From Gamarada debralockiae (lineage: Eukaryota > Ascomycota > Leotiomycetes > Helotiales > Hyphodiscaceae), in NCBI GenBank assembly GCA_002803225.1, contig NXFV01000418.1, forward strand, positions 1 to 54,877: a DNA stretch of 54,877 nt, in the 5' to 3' direction. Both the position numbers and the translations under genes were made by a program. Shown one piece after another: positions 22,599-34,509 of this stretch; the stretch's first letter is position 1; each line of letters starts with the position of its first letter. The notes beneath the pieces are model-generated. The model was not told the DNA's origin and made no database searches. It worked only from the letters and a program-made list of their open reading frames with translations.

Positions 22599-24612
22599 CT
22601 TGACGATTGGTGTCGAAGGTGTCGATGTGGAGGAGTGTTGAGAGGGGAGATGTGTATGTTGATGGACGCGGTTGTGTACTTTGGAAGAAGACGAAAACGT
22701 CGAAGGTGAGGAAGAGCAGATGTTTTTTGGAGTTGGAGAAATGGGAAGCGAGCCGAAGGAAGAAGCTTAAAATCAGGTTGGGTTGGGTACCTTGCCTTTT
22801 TGAAGCGCAATGAGGAAGAGACGATGGTCCTAGCCTTGGTCGAGCTAGCAATGTGATTGGCTCGAGCGAGGCCAACGAAGTCATCGGCTACACATATCTT
22901 GTGCAAGGCAATCAAATAGCATGAAATCTAATGTCAGTTAGGTCTAGTTACACTTACATCTCCAGGTCACGTCACAGCAACGCCGAAAGGGGAGGCTTAC
23001 AACCAGGGAATTTCAAGGCCGGTCGAGCTACCAGATCATATCATGAAGCTGCAAAGCTTGGAAGGGGTTCACTCCTGAAGTTAAAGCTAACAGCCTGGGC
23101 AAAGACAATGCCTTCCCCTATCCAGCATAGCATGGGCTCTAATTAGTCCAATCTGGATCCTGGTGTAAACGCATAGCCACGACCAGAGGTTAAAAGCTGG
23201 GAAAAGAAAGCATGGAAGCAGGATTCCCATCACCCTGTGGCGTTTTAAACCAAGTACCAGCCACTGCGATTCGTCCAACCGGCATATAATTTGCAGGCAT
23301 CGAGAGGATTTGACCATGGGTCAACATTTATCCTGACATCACAGCATATGAAAAATGTGGCTGGGGTTGGATCTCAAGATCTTCGATATCAAAATTCCGG
23401 CACTCCTCTCCCCTCTTCTGAAGAGCAAAAGATTGATCACTCTTCCCGCCGCTTTCGAGCCTCCAAGTCCATGATCGGAGAGATTATCGTGAGAGCATCC
23501 TCTGAATCATTGAAGCTAGTTCCTTGCTTTGCTGGCACGGCACAGGAAGTGGGAGTGGTTCAATTGTCTTCGACGTGCATCTCAATAGAAGACGCCTTAA
23601 GCAGGTTCTCAGCCATCATTACCAGAAGTGACGTCTCACACCAGGGATCTCAATAACCTACTGCAACTAATTATCCCCGTCTAAGCGTTCGCTCAAATCA
23701 CAGAAAAACAAGGATCCACGAATGGCTGGGAAAACCTGCACGTCCCCAAAAGCCTATTCTGCTAATGGGAAAGTTTGCTTTTAAACGTCGGGGTCGGCTG
23801 CACTCCTCCAATCAACGCGTGGTGAAGAGGACACGCCAAGCAGAATCAAGGATAATTCCCAGAGCAGCAGGGTTCATCCTGCGCTTCGATTTCCATACCC
23901 CTGAACTTACAGTAGTGCAAGCGAAGGTACCTTGTTGCCCTGTTGAGCTGAATTTGAGGCTTTTGATACGACCTTTGCCCTGAGTGGGTTGAGAGCTCAG
24001 ATAAAGAAGTCCTACTGAATCTTATTCCGAGGAAGCATCTTCCAAATCTACTGCGCCAATCTTCTGGAGCTCAAGTCAGGATAAGGTTGAAGCTTCAATA
24101 ACTCAAATTTAAAGTGCTGATCGTTTCCTCGCCGTCCATTGTCCACCTCATTTGAATATTTCGTGCATCACCCTCTGTAGCGATAACTTCACCCCCTCAA
24201 TCGTTCTGTAGCTGAGATTATTCTCCTCAATTCTTACGTAGATTACCGTCGTCGTCGCCAAATGAGATGATCGTGAGCGTCATGGACGGGAAGATGACCA
24301 CGAAGGCTGCAAGCAACCGAGACAAACGTGAGCGGAATTTTGAGAGAGCACGACCTGCGTCCTACCTTGATTTTCTCTCAAACTTCTTACCCGATCCGGA
24401 CTGCCTGATATGCGTTGACACGTTACTTAAAGATCTACAAGTCACCTGAGTTTGAGCTGCAGATGAATTCATCTTGCTGTAGCTTTTTCCAGGGTCTTAC
24501 ATTTGGGAACCTTATTCATTTCCATGATGTCAATGAAGCTCTTCGATATCTCGAAACTGGGTTCATAAAGACCTCCTTGGCCTACTACAAAAGCATATGA
24601 CCAACTAACTTC
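22599..24612. other. CFEM promoter side and gene-free sequence
   Basis: The first few hundred bases should hold the CFEM promoter. Beyond that I see no gene. The longest frame (23,291-23,656, +) has no recognisable motif. The second copy of the dispersed repeat lies at 23,804-23,876. Confidence 0.35.
23804..23876. repeat. Dispersed 75-bp repeat, copy 2
   Basis: Same orientation as copy 1 at 19,903. It differs by a few substitutions and two single-base gaps. The two copies bracket the MITE-like element and the CFEM gene. Confidence 0.85.
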
Positions 24613-25342
24613 TTGCGATATTACTTTACAACTCCCCGAGAATTCTCACAGAACACAAGCTGTACTGAAACGTGCATCAAGCACCTCTGCACTGCCATGA
24701 AGCCAGACATCGAAGCGATCCAGCGCAATGGATCGCTTCACATCGCGAACCACCCCGCATCCCACCCCACTATCCACATCCCCGAGTGGATCTCTGAGCT
24801 GGTCAGGCCATGAGGTGCCCGCAGTTTCGGCCCCTCCCAATTCCTGACATACGTGCGATCATTTATTGACTTTCTGACAGAACAGCTGAGAAGGACCGAT
24901 CATTTTGTCCTAACATCATCGATTCTTTGGCCGAATCAGCAAACTTGGTACTGAAAGCTTCAAAGTTCCCGATCCAGAAAGTATCCCGAGTAGTCTTCGC
25001 CGACTACAGTCTGATCATCAACGAACTCGGCATCCTCCTGCGGATGTCCGATGCCTCACAGACGTAACCCCTCTCCAGCTGGAGCCCCATCGCATCGCAT
25101 CATGCAGCCACCTCTCCAAACTGCAAGGCCACGTTCTTATCACATCTCAACTTTTCTCTTTTGCCCCTCCAAAGCTTTCAATTCTTCAGTCAGGCGGGAG
25201 GTTGAGTTATCATAAGTTCGCCTCAAAATTCCCAGCCACAACGCTCCAGCTGTCAATCTCACCGCTTCAAACCCGGCCCCGAACTGTCATTCGGCTGGAC
25301 TGCCGAACTGAAACCAGAGCCACTGCGCCACACGCGGTCTAA
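24613..25342 (+). pseudogene. Possible relic of an unrecognised gene
   Basis: Several plus-strand frames look protein-like and follow one another. They are AMKPDIEAIQRNGSLHIANH to a TGA near 24,811; in the same frame GARSFGPSQFLTYVRSFIDF; then NIIDSLAESANLVLKASKFP with VVFADYSLIINELGILLRMS to a TAA near 25,066; then a further open frame to 25,340. I do not recognise any family. This may be a decayed gene or chance open frames; confidence is low. Confidence 0.2.
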
Positions 25343-27467
25343 TCCTTATCAGTAGTGTTAAAGCTACCAGAAATTACTGCTTGTGATGATCACAATCACA
25401 GCATCTGCGTCCAGTGCGGAATCCACCACTCCGTCTCCGTCATACTTGATCCCGGGTTCGGGTGATGATTTGCGGGATCGCGAGGAAGTTAGGCCATTTT
25501 TTTGCATCTTGTGAGGTGAGGAAGAGATGTGAAAACATAGTGAAATATGAGATTAAAGAAGGTGAAAGAATAGCTTCTTCTATTTCTTCTCCATCATTAA
25601 TACGTTGCTTAGTCTGAAGATCTCTCAGCTCCATTCATCCACGGATAACGGCCACAAAACCGCAGGTCGGGGAGTCATTTCAATCAATGGCCATTAAACC
25701 CGCATCACCTTCGCTCTCGGGCCCATTTTCTTTTCCTTATTTCATCCTCCCTTCCATCTTCTCGATTCTTCGCTGGGATGGTGGTTTGTCTTTTCGGAAC
25801 CTGGTAAGAGCTATTGCAAAAATACCGTCTATCTAGTACTTTAAAAGCCGCTGAGAATCCTGCTTTATTGCAAGCGTGTCCGACTCCGAGATTCAAGCAG
25901 AGCGGACGAATGGAAGGTTGAGGTTAAACTCGATTTGCTGATCTAGATGGTATCCGGTACTCATAGCTCCTTCCTTACTGGATCCAGTGACGGAAGGTAC
26001 TCGTTTCGTGTCCACTAAGTCTTGAGCCTTGCTTCTCGTTATCGTCGTTGCTCTCACTATCGTTGTCGTTCTTTTCTCGTTGCCGTCTTGTCTGGGCAAG
26101 CTGGACTAATTTGTCCTGGTCAGGGAAACTTCGTTTCAGCCCTGACATTTCTTTCTCGTTTGCGATCATCGTACAAGAATTTATGCCTCAAGAAGTTGAA
26201 AGTTCTGCACACCAACTTGTATGGTCTTTAATGATCGAAAGAATCCTTGTCCGCCTCATGATCTAGCTGACTGCTTTTGAAGGTCTCTTTCGAGCTCCTG
26301 AATTGCCTTAACGTTGGGCGTCCGACAAAGGAAAGATACCCCTGACTTCTCCATCAAAATGGTATCAACTGATCTCTTACATATGCCCCTTTCAAACCTC
26401 CAAACACATCGTTCAAAGTATTCAAAACCTTGGCATACTCGCTCCTCCAGAACTGATCCGAATTCTTCAATCATTCATCATCTCTGTCGAGGTGATTGGA
26501 TTTGGCATTGAAGCAAACTTCCAGAACTACCGATTCAAGAGAGTGGTTTTCTTCGCGCTCGGCAATGAAGACGACCGGTGCTGAATTGTAACCAAAGCTT
26601 AACTCTCCACCGTCATTATTGTCGTCGTCAATCTCTTTCTCGCCGTCGTTTTGTCGACCTGTCCCCCATCTTCTTGGGCTGAAACCAATTGACTTAACGA
26701 AACCCATTGGAAAATATGAATCTATCATGACACAGGATCTTCGCAAAGGCGGTCCGTTGATGCGAAATTTTCGGCTCCTCAACTCCAACTCCATCGTCTG
26801 CATATTCCCTCTTTTCGAGAGCGGGCTCGGTCCGCAAAACAGATTTAAAACTACGAGAAACATGAGCTGAATTAGAGATGCGTCGACTGCAAACTAGTAT
26901 TGTTGTGATGTGGTGTTGAAAAGGTAGTAGGCCTCGTTTGCGGTATTTCTAGCTCTTCCTGATGAGAGATTACTTCACGGAGTCATGTCGGCTATGACAC
27001 CCCCTCCGCAGCTGAGGAGCCTTTTGACTCCCTAGGTCAGAAAATAAGGGCTTTCTATTTAAACTTGCGGGTGATTTGTTTCATTGCAAGGAATATTCAG
27101 CAACAGATCGATATATCCAGACCAGAGACGGCGGAGAGGTCGAGTTTGGTCACATTAGGATGAATGATGCTGTCAAGTGATCGTAAAGAGCAACCGTACG
27201 CCTTTTGTGTTTGCTTATATGAGGACAACTTGGGGACTAAGTTCGGTGGCGGGTAGTTCTATTTTCTCCTATCAATTTCAAGAGATGACAAAGGGGTTGG
27301 AAAAGGGGCTTCGTCGGCTGAGTTACGCAAAATTAAACAGCCTCTCTGCCGTGACCAAGCTACTTTATCCTTCCATCCCTTGGAAACGAGTCTTTTAGAT
27401 GCATCTATTTGATACTTATAAACAAGGGATATCATAACGCAACACGAGTCACCAGCAGCTCAAAGCA
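25343..27467. other. Intergenic sequence with weak minus-strand open frames
   Basis: On the minus strand two frames overlap at an ATGA (26,471-26,863 and 26,256-26,474). They read DSYFPMGFVKSIGFSPRRWG and LEERVCQGFEYFERCVWRFE. A further Asp/Asn/Glu-rich frame lies at 25,975-26,169. No family is recognised and no intron links them convincingly. They could be an orphan gene or a relic. Confidence 0.25.
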
Positions 27468-28324
27468 TCACAGCTCCCAATATCCCAACACCCAGCCCAA
27501 GCGACCATACACCAGCCCTCCTCCCTCTCTCACCATAAACGTCCCACTAAACTCCGCACTACTACTAGCACCCGTACTCACAGGCGTCGGTGCCTCAAAT
27601 CCCCCAAACTCATAGTCACCCATTGTCCCGCGTGCAGCAGTTGCAACTAGAGACTGGAAAGCAACACATACAGAGGCTGAGGTACTTTGAGCAAGACAAC
27701 CTCGTCAGTGACTAAATTTTGGTTGTTTCTGGGGTAGGGCATCACTAACAAGGTAAAATTTGCCGAGTTGACCGGAAGAGATACAGGAGGAGACGGAGAC
27801 GGTGTCGGCCAGTAGAAGACTTGAATATTTCCACCATAAAGGATACAATTTAAGCAGCAAGGTGATACTGGCTGGTAGGTAAATTCTGCTTTGTTTTCAA
27901 AAAGTACCTGGGCCGGATAGTCTCCATATGCAGAATATGTATATGATGCAAGTGCGGCTGTAGCTGTAAAACGAGCAGAAGCAACATCCCACACAGAAGC
28001 ACAACAACTTGCTAGACTGGGATTCGGAGGTACAATTTTGTACGGGAGATAGTTGTATTATAAGGATTCTTTAGGTCAAAGAATGTTGTGTATATAGTTG
28101 CCAAATTATCCGACGATGAGTTGGTTGTGAATATTGTAGCGATAGCTGTATCGGAAGAAACCGTGGGTGATGTCCTTGTTGTAGATTTTATATTGATGGT
28201 GATGGCGACGATGCTGAAGTTTTCTTCGATGTAGTGGACGCTGTACTGGAAGATGTCAAGACAGCTGGCGAAGCATCACCGCAAGTGAGTAGAAGACCCA
28301 GTACCAAGCAATGAGTCTGCACAT
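27468..28324 (-). pseudogene. Broken gene for a secreted, Cys-rich Ser/Thr protein
   Basis: On the minus strand a signal-like start (near 28,324) runs into a Ser/Thr stretch. A different frame then gives TVSSDTAIATIFTTNSSSDN and LATIYTTFFDLKNPYNTTIS. After another one-base shift comes PPNPSLASCCASVWDVASAR, with CCLNCILYGGNIQVFYWP. A third shift leads to STSASVCVAFQSLVATAARG and GGFEAPTPVSTG, ending at 27,468. The CC...W and CCxxC...YGGxVQVYYWP blocks belong to a family of fungal secreted or GPI-type proteins of unknown role that I recognise only by pattern. No GT/AG pairs fit the shifts, so I call it a pseudogene. Confidence 0.7.
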
Positions 28325-29711
28325 AGTTTTGACTCAAGCTGGCGTCGCGAAAGCAGATTTTTCGTTCATAAAAAGCTCACAACTAAGGCTGGCAGAGACA
28401 ATTCGCAAGATGTGGGTGGAGATGGGTCCCAGCCCATTTGTGGTTTTTTTCTTAAACACACAGCCTCATATGATGCTCATCAAACCGTTTTGCTATCATT
28501 GACCATCACGCTGCGATCGAAGCATTGACAGTTGAAAGCAGGATAAATGATATATTCGTCGCGTTCTCGAAAGGGAAGCGAATCAATAATCATGCTGTTC
28601 GAAATTCTTTGATTTGATCATTAATGATTCCTGGCCTTGGCTGCATCGACTGCGGCAGCTCGATACCACGTTGAGGGAAGAGTCCAAAATGTGGAGGCAC
28701 TAAAAGGCTATAGATGAATGCATCCTAGTTAAAGGATTAAAAGTTCGCTGGATGTCATCCTTATTTGATGAGAAGAGTGTGAATGTTTCGCGGCTGCCAA
28801 ACTTCGCACCGCTGCGGGGTGGGAAGCAAAGAGTTGTACTGGGGGCTACAATTACCCAAGAGAGCGGAATGTTCGAAGATGCCAAAAGACGGTAATTAAA
28901 AGTAATTGAATAAGATAAAGGGCTAGCCATCACAATTATTTCAAAAGCTTGTAGATATTTGCTGCGACTCGTCTTCGTAAGCGCCCCTTGAACACCTATC
29001 GCCATATGCTAGACATTTTTGCCAGCCTCGTCCGTAAGTGTCCCTTCAACACCTTGCCATAGGCACAGTATTTTCGCCAGCCTCGTCTCAGGACCAGGAT
29101 CGAAGTTTAGAAGGGGGAAGGAAATACGAACCTTGTATGAGCTCTTTCCCCAGAAGCAAGCCACAATCCTTTCAACTATTCTCTTGTCCGCACAGGGAGA
29201 AGACTAGTGCCCATAGTACCATCGAGCTGAATGTCGAAGGAAGCAATCTTTGCTGTGCGTTTGCCTTTTATTCTCACACTAGCTTGGGAAAATTGCTTCG
29301 GAATAGAAACGTCATGCACGGCTATTGGCTGGAGAGCTTCATGCTGAGTGTCGGCGTAGATAGCAGTGCTTGTAGATTGGGAATGGGGATGTTGTAGCCA
29401 CTAGACTTCGATCGAGTAGAAAAATGAGAAAACAGTGCTGCGTCTCGCCACATGCCACAGAAAGTCAGAGAAACTCCAAAAGAGCAAGTTTATTGGCCCA
29501 ATCCATCAGTATACTGTACAATAATCGTAACAATGCATCAGTAGTTCAGTCTCCATCTTATTCAATTATCCATCCCAATAACGACCATGATCCATAATGC
29601 AGTTTATCAAAGAGCAAAAACAGAGTCCAGACTCCACACAGAAGGGAAGAAGAAAAACATCAAAGCGTGAGCATGCAACCATTGTATCCTTCATCAATTA
29701 CCAAGCCTCAT
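28325..29711. other. Gene-free stretch before RNR1 3' end
   Basis: No gene is recognised. It holds a short tandem duplication (28,969-29,081). The 3' UTR of the ribonucleotide reductase gene probably occupies the last 200-300 bp. Confidence 0.35.
28969..29081. repeat. Two-copy tandem duplication, unit ~57 bp
   Basis: Unit 1 starts at CTCGTCTTCGTAAGCGCCCC and unit 2 at CTCGTCCGTAAGTGTCCC. Both continue with TTSAACACCT...CGCCA/GCCAT...TTTYGCCAGC, and a third unit begins (CTCGTCTCAGG). The copies differ by substitutions and a few small gaps. Confidence 0.65.
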
Positions 29712-32590
29712 CTATCCACTGCACATCAAGCACTCCTCCTTGTTATCGATGCTACCTATGATAACTGTTAGGGGTGTTTGGAAGATACACAGAAGACGAC
29801 ACTTACACTGCAAAACTGCATCAGCATAGATATCATGTTCTCTTACATCGCTCTCCTCGGTCTTGTCCTCGGCTTGCTTCTTGACCTCAACAGAAGGAGC
29901 AGGAAGCTCTTCCTCCTTGGGAGGGACGGCCTCTGGTTCAGTTGCAAGCGATTTTGGGCTCTCTCCCTCCGGAACGTCAGCCTTGAAGACTGGTGCCTTA
30001 ACGGTGGCTGGAGCGAGTTTCTTTTGCTCAGATGATGGTGGGGGAGTCGCTGTCGGGGTCGGGACTCCGTTTTGGGGAGTCGTGGTGTTCGAGTTGGAGG
30101 CTTGCTTGACGTACATTGGTCGTGGGGAGGCGTTGTAGCTTCCTGATGCGGTGGATCGCTTCTTAATAGGACGCTCACGAGCAACGTTCGTGTCGGCAAC
30201 GAGAAGAGCTTCTTGATCAACAGTGAACTGGATAGGCGCGGAAGCAGCCATTGTACGGAGATAGTACATTCCAGTCTTGAGACCCAACTTCCAACCAGCA
30301 AAGTGCATACTGGTGATCTTGCCCATTGTGGGATCCTTCATGTGAATGTTCATCGATTGTGATTGATCAATGAAAGCACCGCGGTCAGCAGCCATCTGAA
30401 CGATGGTACGTTGAGAGATCTCCCAGACGGTCTTGTACAGAGCCTTGATGTCGGCTGGGATGTTGGGAATGTTTTGGATGGAACCACCATCAGCGATGAT
30501 ACGGTTCTTCATATTGTCGGACCAGAGACCCATGTCGACGAGATCCTTGAGAAGCCATGGGTTAACAACCTGGAATTCTCCGGCGAGCACACGACGAGAG
30601 TAGATGTTGGAAGTGTATGGCTCAAAGCACTCGTTGAAGCCACAAATCTGACTGGTGCTGGCAGTTGGCATAGGAGCGACGAGAAGAGAGTTGCGAAGGC
30701 CGTGTTGCTTGATTTCCTGCTTCAAGCTGTCCCAGTCCCAAAGGTCTGTGGGTGTGACACCCCACATGTCATACTGGAGCTCTCCTTGGGAGGCAGGAGA
30801 TCCTTGGAATGTTTCATATGGGCCATCGCGCTTTGCGAGCTCAACAGACGCTGTTACAGCAGCGTGATAGATGGTCTCGAAGATCTGAATGTTCAATTGC
30901 TTGGCTTCAGGAGAGTCGAATGGCATGCGGAGAGCTAAGAATGCATCTGCGAGACCTTGAACACCAACAGCGATGGGTCGGTGACGGAAGTTGCTCTTTC
31001 TGGCCTCGGGAACTGGGTAGTAGTTGATATCAATGATCTTATTCAAGTTCTTGGTGACGACTTGGACGACTTCGTGGAGCTTTTGGAAGTCGTAGGATCC
31101 GTTATCCGCGTCAACATAGGTGGGAAGGCAGATGGAAGCCAAGTTGCAGACAGCGACCTCATCAGGGGCAGAATATTCGACAATTTCGGTGCACAAGTTG
31201 GAGCTGCGAATCGTGCCAAGGTTCTTCTGGTTGCTCTTTCGGTTGCAGGCATCCTTATAGAGCATAAAAGGATTTCCAGTCTCAGTTTGGGCTTCGAGGA
31301 TAGAGTACCAAAGCTTTTGGGCCTTGACTTGCTTGCGTCCCTTCTGTTCGGCTTCGTACTTCTCGTAGAGAGCCTCGAACTCATCGCCGTAAACATCTGC
31401 TAGGCCAGGGCATTCGTTGGGACACATGAGAGTCCACATGCCGTTCTTCTCAACTCGCTTCATGAAGAGATCGGGAATCCACAGAGCGTAGAAGAGATCG
31501 CGAGCACGAACTTCTTCCTTGCCGTGGTTCTTTCGGAGATCAAGGAACTCAAAGATGTCCGCGTGCCATGGCTCCAAGTAAATGGCGAAAGCTCCGGGAC
31601 GCTTGTTGCCACCCTGGTCAACGTATCTGGCAGTGTTGTTGAAGACTCGGAGCATGGGAACAAGGCCGTTGGAGTTTCCGTTCGTGCCAGCGATGTAAGC
31701 TCCAGAGGCTCGGATTCGGTGGACGTTGAGACCAATACCACCAGCGTTCTTTGAAATCATGGCACATGTCTTTAAGGTATCGTAGATACCTTCGATGCTG
31801 TCTTCCTTCATGTCGACGAGGAAGCATGAGGAGAGCTGGGCTTGAGGAGTACCTGCAGCGAAGAGCGTTGGGGATGCATGTGTGAAGTATTTGCTGGACA
31901 TCAGGTTGTATGTCTCGATCGCGCTCTCAATGTCGTCACCGTGAATTCCGACCGCCACTCGCATTATCATGTGTTGTGGACGCTCCGCAATCTTGCCATC
32001 GAGGCGGAGGAGGTATGACCGCTCAAGAGTCTTGAATCCAAAGTATTGGTAGTTGAAGTCCCGGTCGTAGACAATGGCAGAGTTGAGCTCGGCTTCATGC
32101 TTCATGATGCTATCGTATGTTTGTTTGCTGATCATGGGAGAGGGTTTGCCATTTCGAGGGTTGATGTAATGGTAGAGGTCATTGATGACGGAGGAGAATT
32201 GCTTCTTCGTTTGCTTGTGGAGGTTGGAGACTGCAATACGAGCAGCGAGGATAGCATAATCAGGGTGGGTGACTGTCATGTATGCAGCAGTCTCTGCGGC
32301 CTGGGAAGAATTTAGCAGATGCTCAAGACGCGATGGGACGTGTTGCAGATGAGTATACGTACCAGATTATCAAGTTCTATCGTTGTGACGCCTTGGTAGA
32401 CACCTGAGATAACTTTCTGTGTGATGGCAGCAGCATCGATGTGCTCCGGGTCGAGTCCATAACAGAGACGGGACACTCGAGCTGTGATCTTATCGAATTG
32501 AACACGCTCCTTGCGCCCATCTGTAAATGCCATGAGTGTTAGTCAGGATGGAGTGGAAGGATTGTACATACCGCGTTTCCACACGTACAT
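29712..32590 (-). CDS. RNR1: Ribonucleoside-diphosphate reductase large subunit
   Basis: Four exons (32572-32590, 32363-32520, 29807-32300, 29712-29755) encode 904 aa of the class Ia catalytic subunit, which reduces NDPs to dNDPs. Intron lengths are 51, 62 and 51 nt. Seen: a short first exon MYVWKR, then the ATP-cone region ([20 protein letters not shown]). The catalytic barrel includes [55 protein letters not shown] and [21 protein letters not shown] Pro/Glu/Lys-rich linker precedes the C-terminal CLMCSG redox pair. That ending is encoded by a 44-bp last exon. The last intron is in frame and stop-free, so an unspliced reading looks like one long ORF with a different end. CGCG-core sites upstream fit S-phase control. 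Confidence 0.97.
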
Positions 32591-33299
32591 GATGGCAACG
32601 AGTGGTGCTGTACCTGTTTGGGATGGAGGACGGAGAGGCAATGAGAAGCAGTGTTCGTGGGTGATGGTGGATGAAGTACGCTCCTCTAGTATTACTCGAC
32701 ACGATCAATCAAGTCGTGAACGGGAGGATTGTAATTTTGTTGAAGAGGATGGAGGAGTGTTGGTGTTGAAAGGAGGGATAGGTGTTTTTAAGACGCAGAA
32801 AAGTCGCGTAGAAAGGCGCGTTCATGCTTGCAAACCTATACACGCCAAAACAACGCGAAACCACTTTAAGCAACCGAGGCCGATCTGAACCGTGTTGCCT
32901 TGTGCACGTGACTTTGATGGCTTTCATTGTGGAGATTCAGGATTTGCTGATTATCAATCACCATACCACGTACAAAGATGATTCATAGCCTGGAGGTCTA
33001 ATATTCGTGGATGCTGCCTTTCGAAACTGACATAACCGTTGATTTTCATTGAATGACCACCCTCTAAGAAACGTGATCATGACCCCCCCAAGGTCATCCA
33101 AAGGCCGGAACAGCAGTTAGAATTCTTGAATCAAAACCTATTAACAGACTTGATAACATGCTCTTGGTTTTTGCGGTACATATTTCTTACATTTCATTCG
33201 TAGAAGTCCAGCCCACAACGGACGACAGGGGAAAGCCCAACTGGCTGAAACCCAACTTCGATGTGTCTAAGCTACTCTACAATCAGAGTCTCGGAGCCT
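32591..33299. other. RNR1 promoter region and COX18 3' side
   Basis: No gene is seen. The RNR1 5' leader and promoter occupy the left part, including the CGCG cluster. The part nearest 33,300 presumably holds the 3' UTR of the Cox18-like gene. Confidence 0.5.
32803..32860 (-). promoter_or_regulatory. Cluster of MBF/E2F-like CGCG sites upstream of RNR1
   Basis: In RNR1 orientation three CGCG-core motifs lie about 210-270 bp before the ATG: TTTCGCGTT (32,852-32,860), AACGCGCCT (32,814-32,822) and TACGCGAC (32,803-32,810). These resemble MCB/E2F sites, which drive G1/S transcription of RNR genes in fungi. The motifs are visible; function is inferred from the family. Confidence 0.45.
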
Positions 33300-34259
33300 C
33301 TAGATCTTCTCCATATCATCACCTGGCAATCCCCTTGGCTTGCGAGGTTTGCATGGCACAACAGGCGGCTTGATTGGCATCACCTTATCCAACACCGCAG
33401 CCTGCATATATGCCAACACACTCGATGAAATCCAGTATATTAACATAGCACTTGGAAAATGCAGCGTAAGCGGTCCAATAGCCAAACCTACGAGCCCCAA
33501 TGATCTTTTCAGCCTCTTTTGCCAGACGGAATTCCCTGGAGCATTCGAGAGATTGAGAAGTATTGCCCCGGAAAGCATGAACGGGAGAACCATCTGCGGA
33601 TCCGATGCCAGTAGATCTGGAAACCATAGAGCTCCTTCAGTAGCAAATGATTGCTCGATTGGAAGACCACTTTCAACCATATTTGCAGACTCATCCCACC
33701 TGAACCACCCTGCAGCCATCCCAAGTAGTCCAGCTTCTTTCCCGCACATCTTCCGCAATGTCTCAATGGCCGTCAGCCAGATTGGTACCTGTATCAGAGG
33801 CAAAAATCCTTTCCATAAACCGCAATTGAATCTCTTGTAAATCTCACTCCTCTTCTGTCTCGTCTTCTTCAACAAGGTTGACTGCGCCACGACAGGCCCA
33901 AGATGCCCGACCTCCTTCATAGTTTCCTTGCGTAAGTTGTGTTGCCATGCCGATATCAGGGGTGTGAGAGCGACTTGTTTCTGGGCTGCGCGACGGCTGT
34001 AGATCGCGATGGGGAGAACGAATGTGGTTCGGATTGTGAGTGCTGCGAGCGGGATTGTGTATGCCCATGGCAAGCCAGTGACAGTGTGAAGACCTTCGAA
34101 AAGAGTATGTGCTGCATTTACGCTGGCGTCGAGGAATTGGGCTTGTGGAGAGGCATGGAAGGATCGGTATGAGGGAGGTAGCTGGAGGAAGAGAGTCGAG
34201 ATTTGCGGCTTGGTCGAGAGAGAGGGACGGAGATGTCTTGAGCGAATGATTGTCGACAT
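33300..34259 (-). CDS. COX18: Mitochondrial inner-membrane insertase, Cox18/Oxa1 family
   Basis: An intronless gene of 319 aa with its ATG at 34259. The N-terminus is Arg/Ser-rich and lacks acidic residues. It has a typical processing region (YRSFHASPQ), indicating a mitochondrial presequence. The 60KD_IMP/YidC-type core has hydrophobic segments around YTIPLAALTIRTTFVLPIAI, FLPLIQVPIWLTAIETL, MVLPFMLSGAILLNLS and LHFPSAMLIYWISSSVLAYM. By family, Cox18 exports the C-terminal tail of Cox2 across the inner membrane during cytochrome oxidase assembly. The short length and lack of an extended C-terminal ribosome-binding tail favour Cox18 over Oxa1. It is divergently transcribed from ALG11 with 250 bp between the start codons. 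Confidence 0.88.
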   Translation of the reverse strand: MSTIIRSRHLRPSLSTKPQISTLFLQLPPSYRSFHASPQAQFLDASVNAAHTLFEGLHTVTGLPWAYTIPLAALTIRTTFVLPIAIYSRRAAQKQVALTPLISAWQHNLRKETMKEVGHLGPVVAQSTLLKKTRQKRSEIYKRFNCGLWKGFLPLIQVPIWLTAIETLRKMCGKEAGLLGMAAGWFRWDESANMVESGLPIEQSFATEGALWFPDLLASDPQMVLPFMLSGAILLNLSNAPGNSVWQKRLKRSLGLVGLAIGPLTLHFPSAMLIYWISSSVLAYMQAAVLDKVMPIKPPVVPCKPRKPRGLPGDDMEKI

Positions 34260-34509
34260 TCGTAATTAAACACAGCTTCAATTGAGCAGAGAACCAATGT
34301 TCTGCTGCTGCATCAATTCCGTGTTTAATCCAGCTGGTGAATATTGAAATTCTTATCGGTGGAGCTCTAAAACTGAGGTTGGGAGGTTGGAAGGTCGGAA
34401 CAAGCGGCCGTTCACACCGACGTCGCGTCAGAAGGAGGTGACACAGTCGCGGTTACTTTTAAGAAACCGGGAACCTGATGACCCAAATCTCCAACAACCA
34501 ACATCAACA
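34260..34509. promoter_or_regulatory. Shared divergent promoter, COX18/ALG11
   Basis: Only 250 bp separate the two start codons, so both promoters must lie here. A GC-rich stretch with CGGCCG and GACGTCGCGTC occurs at about 34,400-34,430. I cannot assign a specific factor. Confidence 0.5.

Noticed and set aside
32312..32533. Alternative RNR1 start [10 protein letters not shown]
   Set aside because: Those residues before DGRKER come from the first intron; splicing to the MYVWKR exon gives the family-typical N-terminus.
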